A stretch of 7,852 nucleotides of DNA from Dehalococcoidia bacterium (GCA_012270805.1 JAAXHR010000123.1:1-7852), one strand, 5' to 3'; positions 1 to 7,427 are shown, numbered from the stretch's first letter. Numbers and translations are program-made. The notes: generated by a model not told the origin, from the letters alone.

Positions 1-708
1 GGCGAGATTTCGATGATCTTCCAAGAACCGATGACTTCGTTCAGTGGTTTGCACACGTTTGGGAATCAGATCGACGAGGCTTTGCGGCTGCATACGAATC
101 TGACGAAACAGGAGCGTTTCGACCTCGGGGTAGACTGGCTCGCCCGTGTCGGTATACCAAACCCTGTTCAGCGGATGCATGAGTATCCGTTCCGCTTCAG
201 CGGCGGGCAGCTCCAGCGGGCGATGATCGCGATGGCGATGTGCACCAATCCGCGGGTGTTGATCGCAGATGAACCGACGACTGCGTTAGACGTTACGACC
301 CAGGCGCAGATTCTCGACTTGCTGCAACGGATGCAGGAAGAGAACGACATGGCGATTTTGTTCATCACGCACGATCTTGGAGTTATATCTGAGATCGCCG
401 ACGACGTGACTGTGATGTATCTTGGCAAGGTCGTGGAATCGGGACCGGTATTCAGCTTCTTCGACGACCCTATGCACCCTTATTCGCGGGCACTGCTAAC
501 TTCGATACCGAGCATGTTTACTTCATCTCGTGAACGCCTCCCATCAATCTCCGGATCGATACCGCACCCCCAGAATCGCCCGTCAGGATGTGCCTTCCAC
601 CCGCGATGTCAATCGTTCATAGCGGGAACGTGCGAAGTACGCGAACCGGAACTGGTCAGCGTGAATGAAGAACAGGCAGTAAGCTGTTTCCTATACGAGG
701 AACGGTAG
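1..708 (+). CDS. dppD: Peptide ABC importer ATP-binding protein, DppD/OppD type (5' partial)
   Basis: This is the C-terminal 235 residues of one of the two nucleotide-binding subunits of an Opp/Dpp-type importer, which hydrolyses ATP on the cytoplasmic face of the permease. The frame is open from base 1, so the Met at base 13 is internal (it lies in the Q-loop motif MIFQEP) and is not the start. Walker A and the true start lie upstream of the window. In fragment numbering one sees the Q-loop Gln 8, the ABC signature FSGGQ at 66-70, Walker B VLIADEP at 86-92, the D-loop ALD, and the switch His 124 in ITHDLG. The C-terminal oligopeptide-transporter extension has four cysteines (197, 203, 211, 229) in the GCxFHPRC arrangement. 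In solved Dpp importers, cysteines of this type hold a 4Fe-4S cluster. The next gene starts directly after the stop, so the two are co-transcribed. Whether the substrate is a peptide, nickel or a sugar cannot be decided here. Confidence 0.95.
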   Translation, partial: GEISMIFQEPMTSFSGLHTFGNQIDEALRLHTNLTKQERFDLGVDWLARVGIPNPVQRMHEYPFRFSGGQLQRAMIAMAMCTNPRVLIADEPTTALDVTTQAQILDLLQRMQEENDMAILFITHDLGVISEIADDVTVMYLGKVVESGPVFSFFDDPMHPYSRALLTSIPSMFTSSRERLPSISGSIPHPQNRPSGCAFHPRCQSFIAGTCEVREPELVSVNEEQAVSCFLYEER

Positions 709-1743
709 ATGGCGGTTGAAACTACAGAAACTGGCAACGGATCCGCGACGCTTCTTGATGTCCGCGGTCTCGTAAAGTACTTCCCGATCAAGCGCGGATT
801 CTTGCGACGCACCGTGGGGACCGTCAAGGCGGTCGATGACATCAGCTTCGATATTCGGGAAGGCGAGACATTGAGCCTGGTGGGTGAAAGCGGTTGCGGG
901 AAGAGCACGACGGCGCGATCGATAATTCGTGCGTACGAGCCGACTGCTGGCGAAATCTTGTTCAAGACCGAAGACGGCGAAGCAATCGATTTGGCGCAGC
1001 TGTCTCTGATTGAGATGCGCCCGATTCGGCGCCAATTGCAGATGATCTTCCAAGATCCGTTCTCGTCGCTGAATCCTAGGATGAACATCTACGAGATCAT
1101 CAGCGAGCCGTTGCTGGTTCACGGCATCGGTTCTGCCAGCGAGCGAGAAGATCGCGTGGCCGAGTTGCTGCGTGTAGTTCGCCTCCGTCCCGAATACATG
1201 CGGCGATATCCCCACGCCTTCAGCGGCGGTCAGCGCCAACGTATCGGTATCGCCCGCGCACTCGCTTTGAATCCTCGACTTATCCTTGCGGACGAACCTG
1301 TGTCCGGCCTTGATGTGTCGGTGCAGGCGCAGGTCATCAATCTGATGATGGACTTGCAGGATTCGCTTGGGTTGACCTATCTGTTCGTCTCTCACGATTT
1401 GAGTGTGGTTAAACAGATATCTAACCGGGTCGTCGTGATGTATGTCGGTCGGATTGCGGAGATCGGGACGCCGCAAGAGTTGTTCGATTCTCCCAAGCAT
1501 CCTTACACCGCGGCGTTGATGAGCTCGGTGCCGAAGCCGCATCCGAGCCAGCGCAGCAAGCGTTACGTGCTGGAAGGGGAAGTGGCGAACCCTGCGAATC
1601 CTCCGACTGGGTGTTACTTCCACCCGCGCTGTCCCTTTGCGACGGACCAATGCAAAGTTGAGGTGCCACCGCTGGTAAAATCGAAGGATGGTCGTTACGT
1701 CAGCTGCCATCGTGCAGACGAGATAGAACTGACGACCGATTGA
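709..1743 (+). CDS. dppF: Peptide ABC importer ATP-binding protein, DppF/OppF type
   Basis: This is a complete 344-residue partner ATPase of the preceding gene; length and organisation are normal for the family. Walker A GESGCGKST is at 59-67, the Q-loop Gln at 115 (MIFQDP), the signature FSGGQ at 171-175, Walker B LILADEP at 191-197, the D-loop SGLD at 199-202, and the switch His in SHD at 228-230. The region after residue 250 is the oligopeptide-transporter C-terminal domain, with HPYT at 264-267 and four cysteines (302, 308, 315, 333) in the GCxFHPRC pattern. The ATG follows the upstream stop with no gap. A GAGG at 697-700, eight bases before the ATG, serves as ribosome binding site inside the end of the upstream gene, which suggests translational coupling. 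The classical SGLD/SHD motifs differ from those of the ATPase pair at 2458-4599. It forms a heterodimer with the DppD-type subunit (family knowledge). The specific substrate is unknown. Confidence 0.96.
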   Translation: MAVETTETGNGSATLLDVRGLVKYFPIKRGFLRRTVGTVKAVDDISFDIREGETLSLVGESGCGKSTTARSIIRAYEPTAGEILFKTEDGEAIDLAQLSLIEMRPIRRQLQMIFQDPFSSLNPRMNIYEIISEPLLVHGIGSASEREDRVAELLRVVRLRPEYMRRYPHAFSGGQRQRIGIARALALNPRLILADEPVSGLDVSVQAQVINLMMDLQDSLGLTYLFVSHDLSVVKQISNRVVVMYVGRIAEIGTPQELFDSPKHPYTAALMSSVPKPHPSQRSKRYVLEGEVANPANPPTGCYFHPRCPFATDQCKVEVPPLVKSKDGRYVSCHRADEIELTTD

Positions 1744-1806
1744 CCCAGTCCACCTCTTACCTTTCTTCGGATCCCTTACACCATATCAACCATCGACATT
1801 GGTCAT

Positions 1807-2445
1807 TTGTCGCGGCTTGAGGTTGTTCAGCCTGATGCGACGCGGCGGCGGCGTTTAACCGCAGCAATCTCTTTGCTCGGAATCTTGCTATCGATTGCGG
1901 CATTTCACGTCGCGGTTTTGGGTCGGTTTGAGTATTTCGAGGACGCAGTGCGTGTAGAAGGTTGGGGCGCTGTTTTCTTCTCGATAGGCGCAGCCGTTTC
2001 GGCGTTGATCGTTGTGCCGATGGCGGTTTTTCACATTCGAGATATGGCCCAAATACCGGCTAAACCGATCACTTGGCTATTTATGGGATTCGGGTTTGGG
2101 GTCGCCACTCCGATATTGACGGGCGGACTAACCCGGATATCTGGGGTGTTCGCTGGGCTTGCTGAAGGCGTTTATGGCGTGGGTTCGCTGCCATCGCTGT
2201 TGTTAGACGCGGTGATCATCTTCCCGTACGACATGTTCGTCCAGGGCGCTCCTAACGTCTACGCAGGACTCTTATCGGGCGGATTTTTCGCGATCATTGG
2301 GTTCTTTGTCGACCGTTTGAACGCGATGAAGGCGGAAATGGTCTCGATGTGGGGCCCTTGGATACTAACAGTTGGCCTAGGTATGCCGATTATGGTGTTC
2401 ACCTTGGTAGGGCCGACTGAATTCCTACGCGACCTCGTGCGATAG
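1807..2445 (+). CDS. Unrecognised integral membrane protein, about six membrane segments
   Basis: I do not recognise a family. The 212-residue reading has a basic N-terminus (RRRR at 13-16) followed by hydrophobic stretches at about 17-38, 53-75, 88-106, 129-145, 151-168 and 183-202, so it is a multi-span inner-membrane protein. Segments 3 to 5 are rich in Gly, Phe and Pro. It lacks the EAA loop of ABC permeases, so it is not a transporter permease subunit. The start is uncertain. The frame is open back to the preceding gene's stop with no ATG or GTG in a suitable place, TTG at 1807 is the best codon, and no clear Shine-Dalgarno precedes it. The first internal Met is residue 72, too far in. 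It lies 63 bases after dppF on the same strand with no terminator between, so co-transcription is plausible. It ends 12 bases from the oppositely oriented ATPase gene. Confidence 0.75.
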   Translation: MSRLEVVQPDATRRRRLTAAISLLGILLSIAAFHVAVLGRFEYFEDAVRVEGWGAVFFSIGAAVSALIVVPMAVFHIRDMAQIPAKPITWLFMGFGFGVATPILTGGLTRISGVFAGLAEGVYGVGSLPSLLLDAVIIFPYDMFVQGAPNVYAGLLSGGFFAIIGFFVDRLNAMKAEMVSMWGPWILTVGLGMPIMVFTLVGPTEFLRDLVR

Positions 2446-2457
2446 TGTCAACCGCCG

Positions 2458-3522
2458 CTAGTCGCTGATCTTGAAAACGTCTGAAATGCTCTCTACGTTT
2501 CCAAGCGAAGCGTCACGGTGGAGGTAACACAATGCCGCTTGAGTGTCTCCGACGCGGTATAGCGGAGGCATTTCAGCGGTGCATTCAGTCATCGCATACG
2601 GACATCTTGGGGCAAATCTGCAACCGGAATTCGTCATGTCACCACCGGTTTCCTGCGATGCCATGTCGCGGCCCCAGCGTTCGTTGGGGTTTGGACGCGG
2701 GATCGACTCGACGAGCAACTGCGTGTAAGGGTGCTGGGGGTTCTGGATCACGTCCTCAACGCGTCCGGTCTCCACAACCGAGCCTTGGTACATGACTATG
2801 ATGTTGTCGCTTATTTGGAACGCGGTGGTCAAGTCGTGAGTGATGTAAATAACTGCGATGCCGAGTTCTTTGTTGAGCAGATCGATGCTACCTAGGATAG
2901 TGGCGCGCAACGATGCGTCGACCATAGACACTGGCTCGTCGGCAACAATGATTCGGGGCTTCAAGAGCAGTGCCCGAGCGACCATGATGCGTTGGCGCTG
3001 ACCGCCGCTCAACTGGTGCGGGAAACGTCCTAGCGTCTCTTGGTGACGCAGCCCCACAGTTTCAAGCGATTCGATCACGAGGTCTCGCGCCTCGCTCTTT
3101 GAGCGTGCCAGTCCGAAATTCTGAACTGGCGACATCATTACGTGGTCCACCTTGTAGAAGGGGTTGTAAACCTCGAAGGGGTCCTGCATGATGGGCTGGA
3201 CTTCTCGACGGAACTCGCGTCGATCTCGACGAGGAAGCGTCGCGATATCTCGTCCGTTGAAGTAAATGGCTCCTTCGGTCGGCGGAATGATGCCAAGCAT
3301 CAAACGCGCGAGCGTGGTTTTTCCGCTACCGCTCTCCCCCGCCACGGCGATGATTCCCGGGTTCTCACGCGGGATTCCCAAACTTACGTCATCCACCGCT
3401 ATGGTGGTCGTGCGGCGAAGCAGGCCTCCGCCGAAGACTTTGGTGACTTTCCGGAGTTCGAGAACGTTGTCGGTGCCATTCCTCGTTGACGGAGCAGATG
3501 TTTCAACCGTTTGAGTAGCCAA
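2458..3522 (-). CDS. ABC importer ATP-binding protein, OppF/DppF type
   Basis: This is the second ATPase (354 residues) of the minus-strand importer. Walker A GESGSGKT is at 62-69, the Q-loop Gln at 113 (IMQDP), the signature LSGGQ at 171-175, Walker B IIVADEP at 191-197, the switch His at 229 (ITHD), and the tail cysteines at 301, 307, 314 and 332 (GCRFAPRC). The segment after Walker B reads EPVSMVDASLR in place of the usual EPVSGLDVSVQ. From memory this variant is frequent in Opp-like importers that carry oligosaccharides in Thermotogae, Archaea and Chloroflexota, so a sugar substrate is possible. The start is TTG at 3522, directly after the stop of the upstream ATPase gene, with a strong ribosome binding site (AAGGGAG, seven bases before). 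No other start is available before the ATPase fold begins near residue 20. It is the last gene of the minus-strand operon. Confidence 0.95.
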   Translation of the reverse strand: MATQTVETSAPSTRNGTDNVLELRKVTKVFGGGLLRRTTTIAVDDVSLGIPRENPGIIAVAGESGSGKTTLARLMLGIIPPTEGAIYFNGRDIATLPRRDRREFRREVQPIMQDPFEVYNPFYKVDHVMMSPVQNFGLARSKSEARDLVIESLETVGLRHQETLGRFPHQLSGGQRQRIMVARALLLKPRIIVADEPVSMVDASLRATILGSIDLLNKELGIAVIYITHDLTTAFQISDNIIVMYQGSVVETGRVEDVIQNPQHPYTQLLVESIPRPNPNERWGRDMASQETGGDMTNSGCRFAPRCPYAMTECTAEMPPLYRVGDTQAALCYLHRDASLGNVESISDVFKISD

Positions 3523-4599
3523 CTACGCGCTCCCTTCGTACATGTGGCAAGCCACCCATCGGCGCGGTTCGATCTCATCCAGGTGCGGATCTACCGTCGT
3601 GCATAAGTCAGTATCTAGCCGACTCCTAAGGTCTGCGAACTCATCGCTGAAGTCACCGTCATCGTTATATATGGGGCACCTGGGATGGAATCTGCAACCT
3701 GGCGGCGGCACGATGAGGGTTGGAGGCAGACCTTCGATCCCGGTGAATTTACCCTTCACTTCAATGTCGGGAAGACTGCTGATGAGCTTCTTGGTGTAGG
3801 GGTGTTTGGGGTCTTCGAAGATCTGTTGGATAGGAGCGAATTCGACTAGGTGTCCCGCGTACATAACACCTAGGACATCGGCGAACTGGGCCATCAATCC
3901 CATATCGTGTCCGACGAGGAGAACAGACGCCTGCATTTCCTGCTGCAGCTGTTCAAGCGTAAGCATGATCTGACGTTGCACAACCACGTCCAATGCGCTG
4001 GTGGGTTCGTCGGCGAGTATCATCTTCGGTTGCAACGAGGTAGCGATCGCCAGAGCGACGCGCTGCTTCATGCCACCGCTCAACTCGTGGGGATACATGT
4101 CGGCGACGTTGGCGTCCAAACCGACGCTGTTGAGAAGCTCGACTACGCGTTCGTTCACCGCCGTCTTGTTCGGCATCTGATCTTTCGGCGTGTGGTGCTT
4201 GATTCCGTCGACAATTTGGTCACGTACACGGTAAACCGGGTTGAGGGAGTTCATCGCTCCTTGTGGAACCAGAGCGATGTCTCTGAGTCGAGTTTGCCGC
4301 ATCTCTTCTTCGCCGAGGTCTAGGAGACTGACTCCGTCGAGGCGGATCGTTCCTCCAGCGATGATTGCTGGCGGTTTGTGGAGTCGCATCAGTGCCATCG
4401 CCATCGTCGTCTTGCCCGATCCAGACTCGCCGACCAAGCCCATTCGCTCGCCGCGTTTGAGTGTGAAGGAAACGTCGTCGACGGCTTTGACCTGCCCGGC
4501 GTCGGTGTCGTAGTAGACTTTGAGGTTCTCGACCTCCAAGACATTCTCGGAGCGAATATCTGCGCTCACGGTGGCAGTTGTTGCCTCGGCGGTTGTCAT
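3523..4599 (-). CDS. ABC importer ATP-binding protein, OppD/DppD type, with insertion in its cysteine tail
   Basis: This is the first ATPase (358 residues from the chosen start) of the minus-strand importer. Walker A GESGSGKT is at 57-64, the Q-loop Gln at 113 (VPQGAMNSLNP), the signature LSGGM at 173-177, Walker B MILADEP at 193-199, the D-loop SALD at 201-204, and the switch His at 231 in an unusual VGHDMGL context. Tail cysteines are at 302, 308, 333 and 351. The gap between the second and third is 24 residues, against 6 in the other three ATPases here, because of an acidic insert around 311-332. The frame runs open to an ATG at 4740, but I chose the ATG at 4599. It has AGGA six bases upstream, the protein then has normal family length, and the longer form would overlap the preceding gene. 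The stop abuts the TTG of the next ATPase, indicating coupled translation and an obligate pair. Confidence 0.94.
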   Translation of the reverse strand: MTTAEATTATVSADIRSENVLEVENLKVYYDTDAGQVKAVDDVSFTLKRGERMGLVGESGSGKTTMAMALMRLHKPPAIIAGGTIRLDGVSLLDLGEEEMRQTRLRDIALVPQGAMNSLNPVYRVRDQIVDGIKHHTPKDQMPNKTAVNERVVELLNSVGLDANVADMYPHELSGGMKQRVALAIATSLQPKMILADEPTSALDVVVQRQIMLTLEQLQQEMQASVLLVGHDMGLMAQFADVLGVMYAGHLVEFAPIQQIFEDPKHPYTKKLISSLPDIEVKGKFTGIEGLPPTLIVPPPGCRFHPRCPIYNDDGDFSDEFADLRSRLDTDLCTTVDPHLDEIEPRRWVACHMYEGSA

Positions 4600-4657
4600 T
4601 TTGTTTCCTGTTGTTGCGGTGTAGACAAGGATGTCGCTGAAATCATGAATTGGGATT

Positions 4658-5143
4658 TCAATCTTGTTTGTCCGATCCGTTACGTTCCCAAGGCGGAGGC
4701 GGCGGTTCCTTGCCGGCAATGACTGCCCGCTCAGCTTCACGTCCGGCTTTGTATCCTTCCTCTAGCCCTTCTTCGCGTCCTTCTTGTCGTCCCTCTTTTA
4801 GGGCTTTCTCGCGAGCCTTCGCCAATCTCTTCTCAAGGTCGTTCTTGAGATTCTGATTCAGCTTCTTTTCGACCCATGTTGATAGCATCTTGAATGTCCT
4901 CACTAACTCAGTCAGTGCGAATGTGACCGGCACTGAGCCTACACCGATCAACGCCGTACGCGAAATGATATCTTCAAATGCATCTTCGAACAGTTCATGT
5001 TGCTCTATTTCGATTGCGATTGAAACAACCGTGCCACCGAGGTTCATCAGGATTAGAACCGCTACAAATAGCGCGCGCCAACCCTCTGAGATACTCCAAA
5101 TCGGAACGTAACTTGCCTGATATTGGCCCTCCTTGTCCTCCAC
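4658..5143 (-). CDS. Unknown small membrane protein with Glu/Gly-rich coiled-coil tail
   Basis: I do not recognise a family for this 161-residue protein. Two hydrophobic segments (about 23-45 and 64-82) are separated by an acidic stretch (about 46-60). A highly charged region from about 90 to 140 is predicted by eye as helical or coiled coil. It contains tandem EGxx tetrads (EGRQEGREEGLEEG, 118-131), followed by five prolines at 147-151 and a polar tail. The expected form is a membrane hairpin with both ends, including the long helix, in the cytoplasm. EGxx repeats also occur at the C-termini of various unrelated bacterial proteins, so they say little about function. The start is GTG at 5143; an in-frame stop lies five codons upstream and the next Met (33) is inside the first segment. 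There is no strong ribosome binding site. It sits 36 bases after the permease C gene and 58 before the ATPase D gene, on the same strand, so it is almost surely in the importer operon. Confidence 0.78.
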   Translation of the reverse strand: MEDKEGQYQASYVPIWSISEGWRALFVAVLILMNLGGTVVSIAIEIEQHELFEDAFEDIISRTALIGVGSVPVTFALTELVRTFKMLSTWVEKKLNQNLKNDLEKRLAKAREKALKEGRQEGREEGLEEGYKAGREAERAVIAGKEPPPPPWERNGSDKQD

Positions 5144-5179
5144 GAATCGTGTCGCTTATACCTGAAACAGCCGACACCG

Positions 5180-6175
5180 TCATACCCGTCGCCTAAGCCG
5201 CGGATTCGCGACCTCATCGAGTCCGGCGGAGATCATGAAAAGTCCGACGAAGAGCAGAACTATGACGATGGTCGGCGACAGCAACCACCACCACTGCCCT
5301 TTCAGCAGTGCTCCGAGTTCGATGATCCAGTACAGCATCGCGCCGAGGGTCGGCGCATCGATGTCCCCGAGTCCCAGAGTTTCGATACCTATAGTCGCCA
5401 AGATCGCTCCTGTGACGGCCGCGACGTAGCTGGCTAGGATGTAAGGGGCCAAGTTTGGCATCATTTCTTTGAAGATGATGCCCAAACCACCCGTTCCAGA
5501 CATCCTGGCCATCTGGACGTAGCCTCGTTCGCGCATGACGAGGACTTGAGACCGTATTACTCTCGCCGGCCCCGGCCAAGCTAGAGCGGCGATCGCAATG
5601 GCCAATTGATCAACGGTCAATCCTTTCCCAGGTGTCAACGCGGTTGCAATGATGATCAGGATTGCCAATCCCGGGATAGGTATCAGGCTATCGACTAAAA
5701 CCCTTACGACAGCATCCACCCAACCTCCTGCATATGCGGCGACGAACGCCAGCACCATGCCGACTCCGATTCCGATAGCAGCGGCGAGCAGTCCGATACG
5801 GAGGGTGAGGGGTGTCCCGACGGTTAGATGTGCCAAGATGTCTCGACCTTGCTCATCAGTGCCAAGGGGGAATTCACCAAATGGGTTCCAGTTGGGTTTT
5901 ATTCGGGCCGGAACCGACAGTGCTGTGGACAATCCGTTAACGCCTTGTTCTTCGCCCAACAGATCCGTCTGCCTATAGAACAGATAAGACAGCAAGACCA
6001 GCAACGTTAAGCCACCTAAGATGACCAAACCTAGCACCATCAACCGATTTCGGCGGAGATATCGAAGGGGCGGTAAGACTCGTTCTCGATAGATCGTTAA
6101 ACTTCGCTGGGGAAATGAGCCGTTTTCGGCACTAACCGGCGAAAATGATGGTTCAGAGTGCGTTGTTGAATCCAT
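5180..6175 (-). CDS. dppC: ABC importer permease, DppC/OppC type
   Basis: This is the second transmembrane subunit (331 residues) of the minus-strand importer. A polar cytoplasmic N-terminus of about 45 residues precedes the first membrane segment (46-67). An external loop follows, with the family motif PLGTDEQGRDIL at 103-114, which in DppC/OppC proteins marks the start of the permease domain. Further hydrophobic segments lie near 125-149, 154-178, 188-205, 246-266 and 302-320. The cytoplasmic EAA loop that contacts the ATPases is visible at about 217-241 (GYVQMARMSGTGG, then MMPN). The ATG lies five bases after the stop of the permease B gene, so the two are translated together as the B+C heterodimer. 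A GGGG about 13 bases before the ATG is only a weak ribosome binding site. The length is slightly above average because of the extended N-terminus and first loop. Confidence 0.95.
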   Translation of the reverse strand: MDSTTHSEPSFSPVSAENGSFPQRSLTIYRERVLPPLRYLRRNRLMVLGLVILGGLTLLVLLSYLFYRQTDLLGEEQGVNGLSTALSVPARIKPNWNPFGEFPLGTDEQGRDILAHLTVGTPLTLRIGLLAAAIGIGVGMVLAFVAAYAGGWVDAVVRVLVDSLIPIPGLAILIIIATALTPGKGLTVDQLAIAIAALAWPGPARVIRSQVLVMRERGYVQMARMSGTGGLGIIFKEMMPNLAPYILASYVAAVTGAILATIGIETLGLGDIDAPTLGAMLYWIIELGALLKGQWWWLLSPTIVIVLLFVGLFMISAGLDEVANPRLRRRV

Positions 6176-6180
6176 GTTGT

Positions 6181-7191
6181 TTAAGTCGCCCCGTACCTGA
6201 TCCGAGGATCAATCAATGGGTACAACATGTCTATAATCAACGTGGCTAGAGCGGTTCCGAAAGCCAACACGAACACAGTACCTTGGATGATGGCGTGGTC
6301 ACTGATGCGGATGGCCGACATCAACATTCCGCCCACGCCGGGGTAAGCGAAAACCACCTCAACCAGCAGCAGCCCCGAGACGATCAGTCCGAGTTGCAGT
6401 GCAAGCCCGGTTAGTTGGGGCAGGGTCGAGTTTCGAATGGCGTAACGATAGAACTGGACTCTCCCCGGGAGTCCCTTGGCCTCGGCCAACAGCATGTAGT
6501 CTTCACCTTTAGTCGTCACCATCATTCCTCGCATGCCCATAGCCCATCCAGCCAGCGACACCAGGATTATGGACAGTGCCGGCAAGGTGCCGTGTTTAAT
6601 CACGCTGACAAGGAAGTCCCATTCCGCCCAATCGGGCCATCCAACAACGCCCGTCTGATAGCCGCCATATCCCGGCAGAATCGGCCAAGCAAACGAAAAG
6701 ATGGTGAGAAGCACCAATCCGAATATGAAATATGGCACGGCGGCCCAAATCATGAAGGGGAAGAACGAAACCATTAAAAATGTGTTGTTTCGTTTCCATT
6801 CCATCAACGCGCCCATTATTGTGCCCACCGCAAACGCTATGAATGCGGTAAGTAATGAAAGCGCCAAGGTCCACATAATAGTTTCGGCGAGCAATTGATT
6901 AACGGTTTTAGGCCAGCTGAAGATCGACCTTCCGAGATCGAGCCGCGTCAAGTTGCCCAGGAATGTGAAGTATTGCTGCCAGAGAGGTTTGTCGAAGCCG
7001 TACTTCTCTTCGAAAGCTGCCACGATCTCGTCGACATCCTCTAGGAATCCGCCTCTTTGCGCCTCTTGGTAGAACTTTTCTTCTAACGGGTTCTGACCAG
7101 TGAGTCTGGGCAGGAAGAAGATGATTGTGCTCGCTACAAAAATGGTGACGACGAACATCGCCAAGCGGCTAACTATGTATTTGAGGACCAT
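6181..7191 (-). CDS. dppB: ABC importer permease, DppB/OppB type
   Basis: This is the first transmembrane subunit (336 residues) of the importer and the first gene of its operon. An N-terminal membrane segment (about 8-29) is followed by an external region with the family features YGFDKPLWQQYFTFL at 64-78 and LDLGRS at 84-89. Further segments lie near 103-129, 138-170, 201-224, 262-284 and 303-325. The EAA loop is at about 230-258 (EDYMLLAEAKGLPG, then NSTLP), and the conserved FAYPGVGGML (281-290) and C-terminal DPRIRYG (328-334) confirm the DppB/OppB class. The WPILPGYGGY stretch near 169-178 recalls oligosaccharide-type Opp permeases, which is only a hint. The ATG at 7191 starts directly at the membrane segment as expected, but no Shine-Dalgarno precedes it. 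A near-consensus promoter lies about 90 bases upstream. Confidence 0.95.
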   Translation of the reverse strand: MVLKYIVSRLAMFVVTIFVASTIIFFLPRLTGQNPLEEKFYQEAQRGGFLEDVDEIVAAFEEKYGFDKPLWQQYFTFLGNLTRLDLGRSIFSWPKTVNQLLAETIMWTLALSLLTAFIAFAVGTIMGALMEWKRNNTFLMVSFFPFMIWAAVPYFIFGLVLLTIFSFAWPILPGYGGYQTGVVGWPDWAEWDFLVSVIKHGTLPALSIILVSLAGWAMGMRGMMVTTKGEDYMLLAEAKGLPGRVQFYRYAIRNSTLPQLTGLALQLGLIVSGLLLVEVVFAYPGVGGMLMSAIRISDHAIIQGTVFVLAFGTALATLIIDMLYPLIDPRIRYGAT

Positions 7192-7284
7192 GGTTGATTC
7201 AGTTTTAGGGAGAGTGGATCATCCCGTCATCGCCAGCAACACCAGTCGTAAGATTTCTGAACGCGGTCAAGGCGAATCGAACCG

Positions 7285-7313
7285 ATTGTAGTGCGTGCAA
7301 GTGTGTTTGTCAA
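7285..7313 (-). promoter_or_regulatory. Sigma70-type promoter for the permease/ATPase operon
   Basis: Read on the minus strand, a perfect -35 box TTGACA (7313-7308) is followed by exactly 17 bases and a -10 box TACAAT (7290-7285, five of six matches). Transcription would start near 7278, leaving a leader of about 85 bases before the permease B start codon at 7191. It is the only strong promoter seen for the five-gene operon. Confidence 0.75.
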
Positions 7314-7360
7314 TTTGTGAGTCCCGCGTAGACGCTTTTACACAACATATGCATCACAAA
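7314..7360. repeat. Separated inverted repeat TTTGTGA/TCACAAA, possible operator pair
   Basis: TTTGTGA at 7314-7320 and its exact complement TCACAAA at 7354-7360 face each other across 33 bases. The left arm touches the -35 box of the minus-strand promoter. The half-sites resemble those of CRP/FNR-family sites, but the spacing is far too wide for one dimer; each could be a separate half-site or chance. The functional reading is speculative. Confidence 0.3.
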
Positions 7361-7427
7361 ACAAATGGTTCACGGTCCATCTGGTACAGCCGACGACCTA
7401 TCCGAATTACCTTGATGCAAATGGAAT

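Noticed and set aside
691..1710. Long 339-codon open frame on the minus strand
   Set aside because: It lies entirely opposite the well-supported DppF ATPase gene, has no recognisable domain and an Arg/His-rich composition typical of antisense shadows.
2439..2465. Stem spanning both stop codons considered as a bidirectional terminator
   Set aside because: The stem is short with a bulge, the loop is 12 bases, and neither strand has a following T run; part of the pairing arises only because both stops are TAG.
4600..4740. In-frame 47-residue N-terminal extension of the D-type ATPase gene
   Set aside because: The extension has no family counterpart, overlaps the preceding gene, and the ATG at 4599 has a well-placed AGGA; the shorter start gives the normal length.
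7261..7290. GGTTCGATTCGCC on the minus strand resembling a tRNA T-arm
   Set aside because: No acceptor, anticodon or D-arm partner sequences are found at the right distances, and it overlaps the predicted promoter and leader.
7314..7360. TTTGTGA/TCACAAA considered as a CRP/FNR dimer site
   Set aside because: Such sites need a gap of four to six bases between half-sites; here it is 33.
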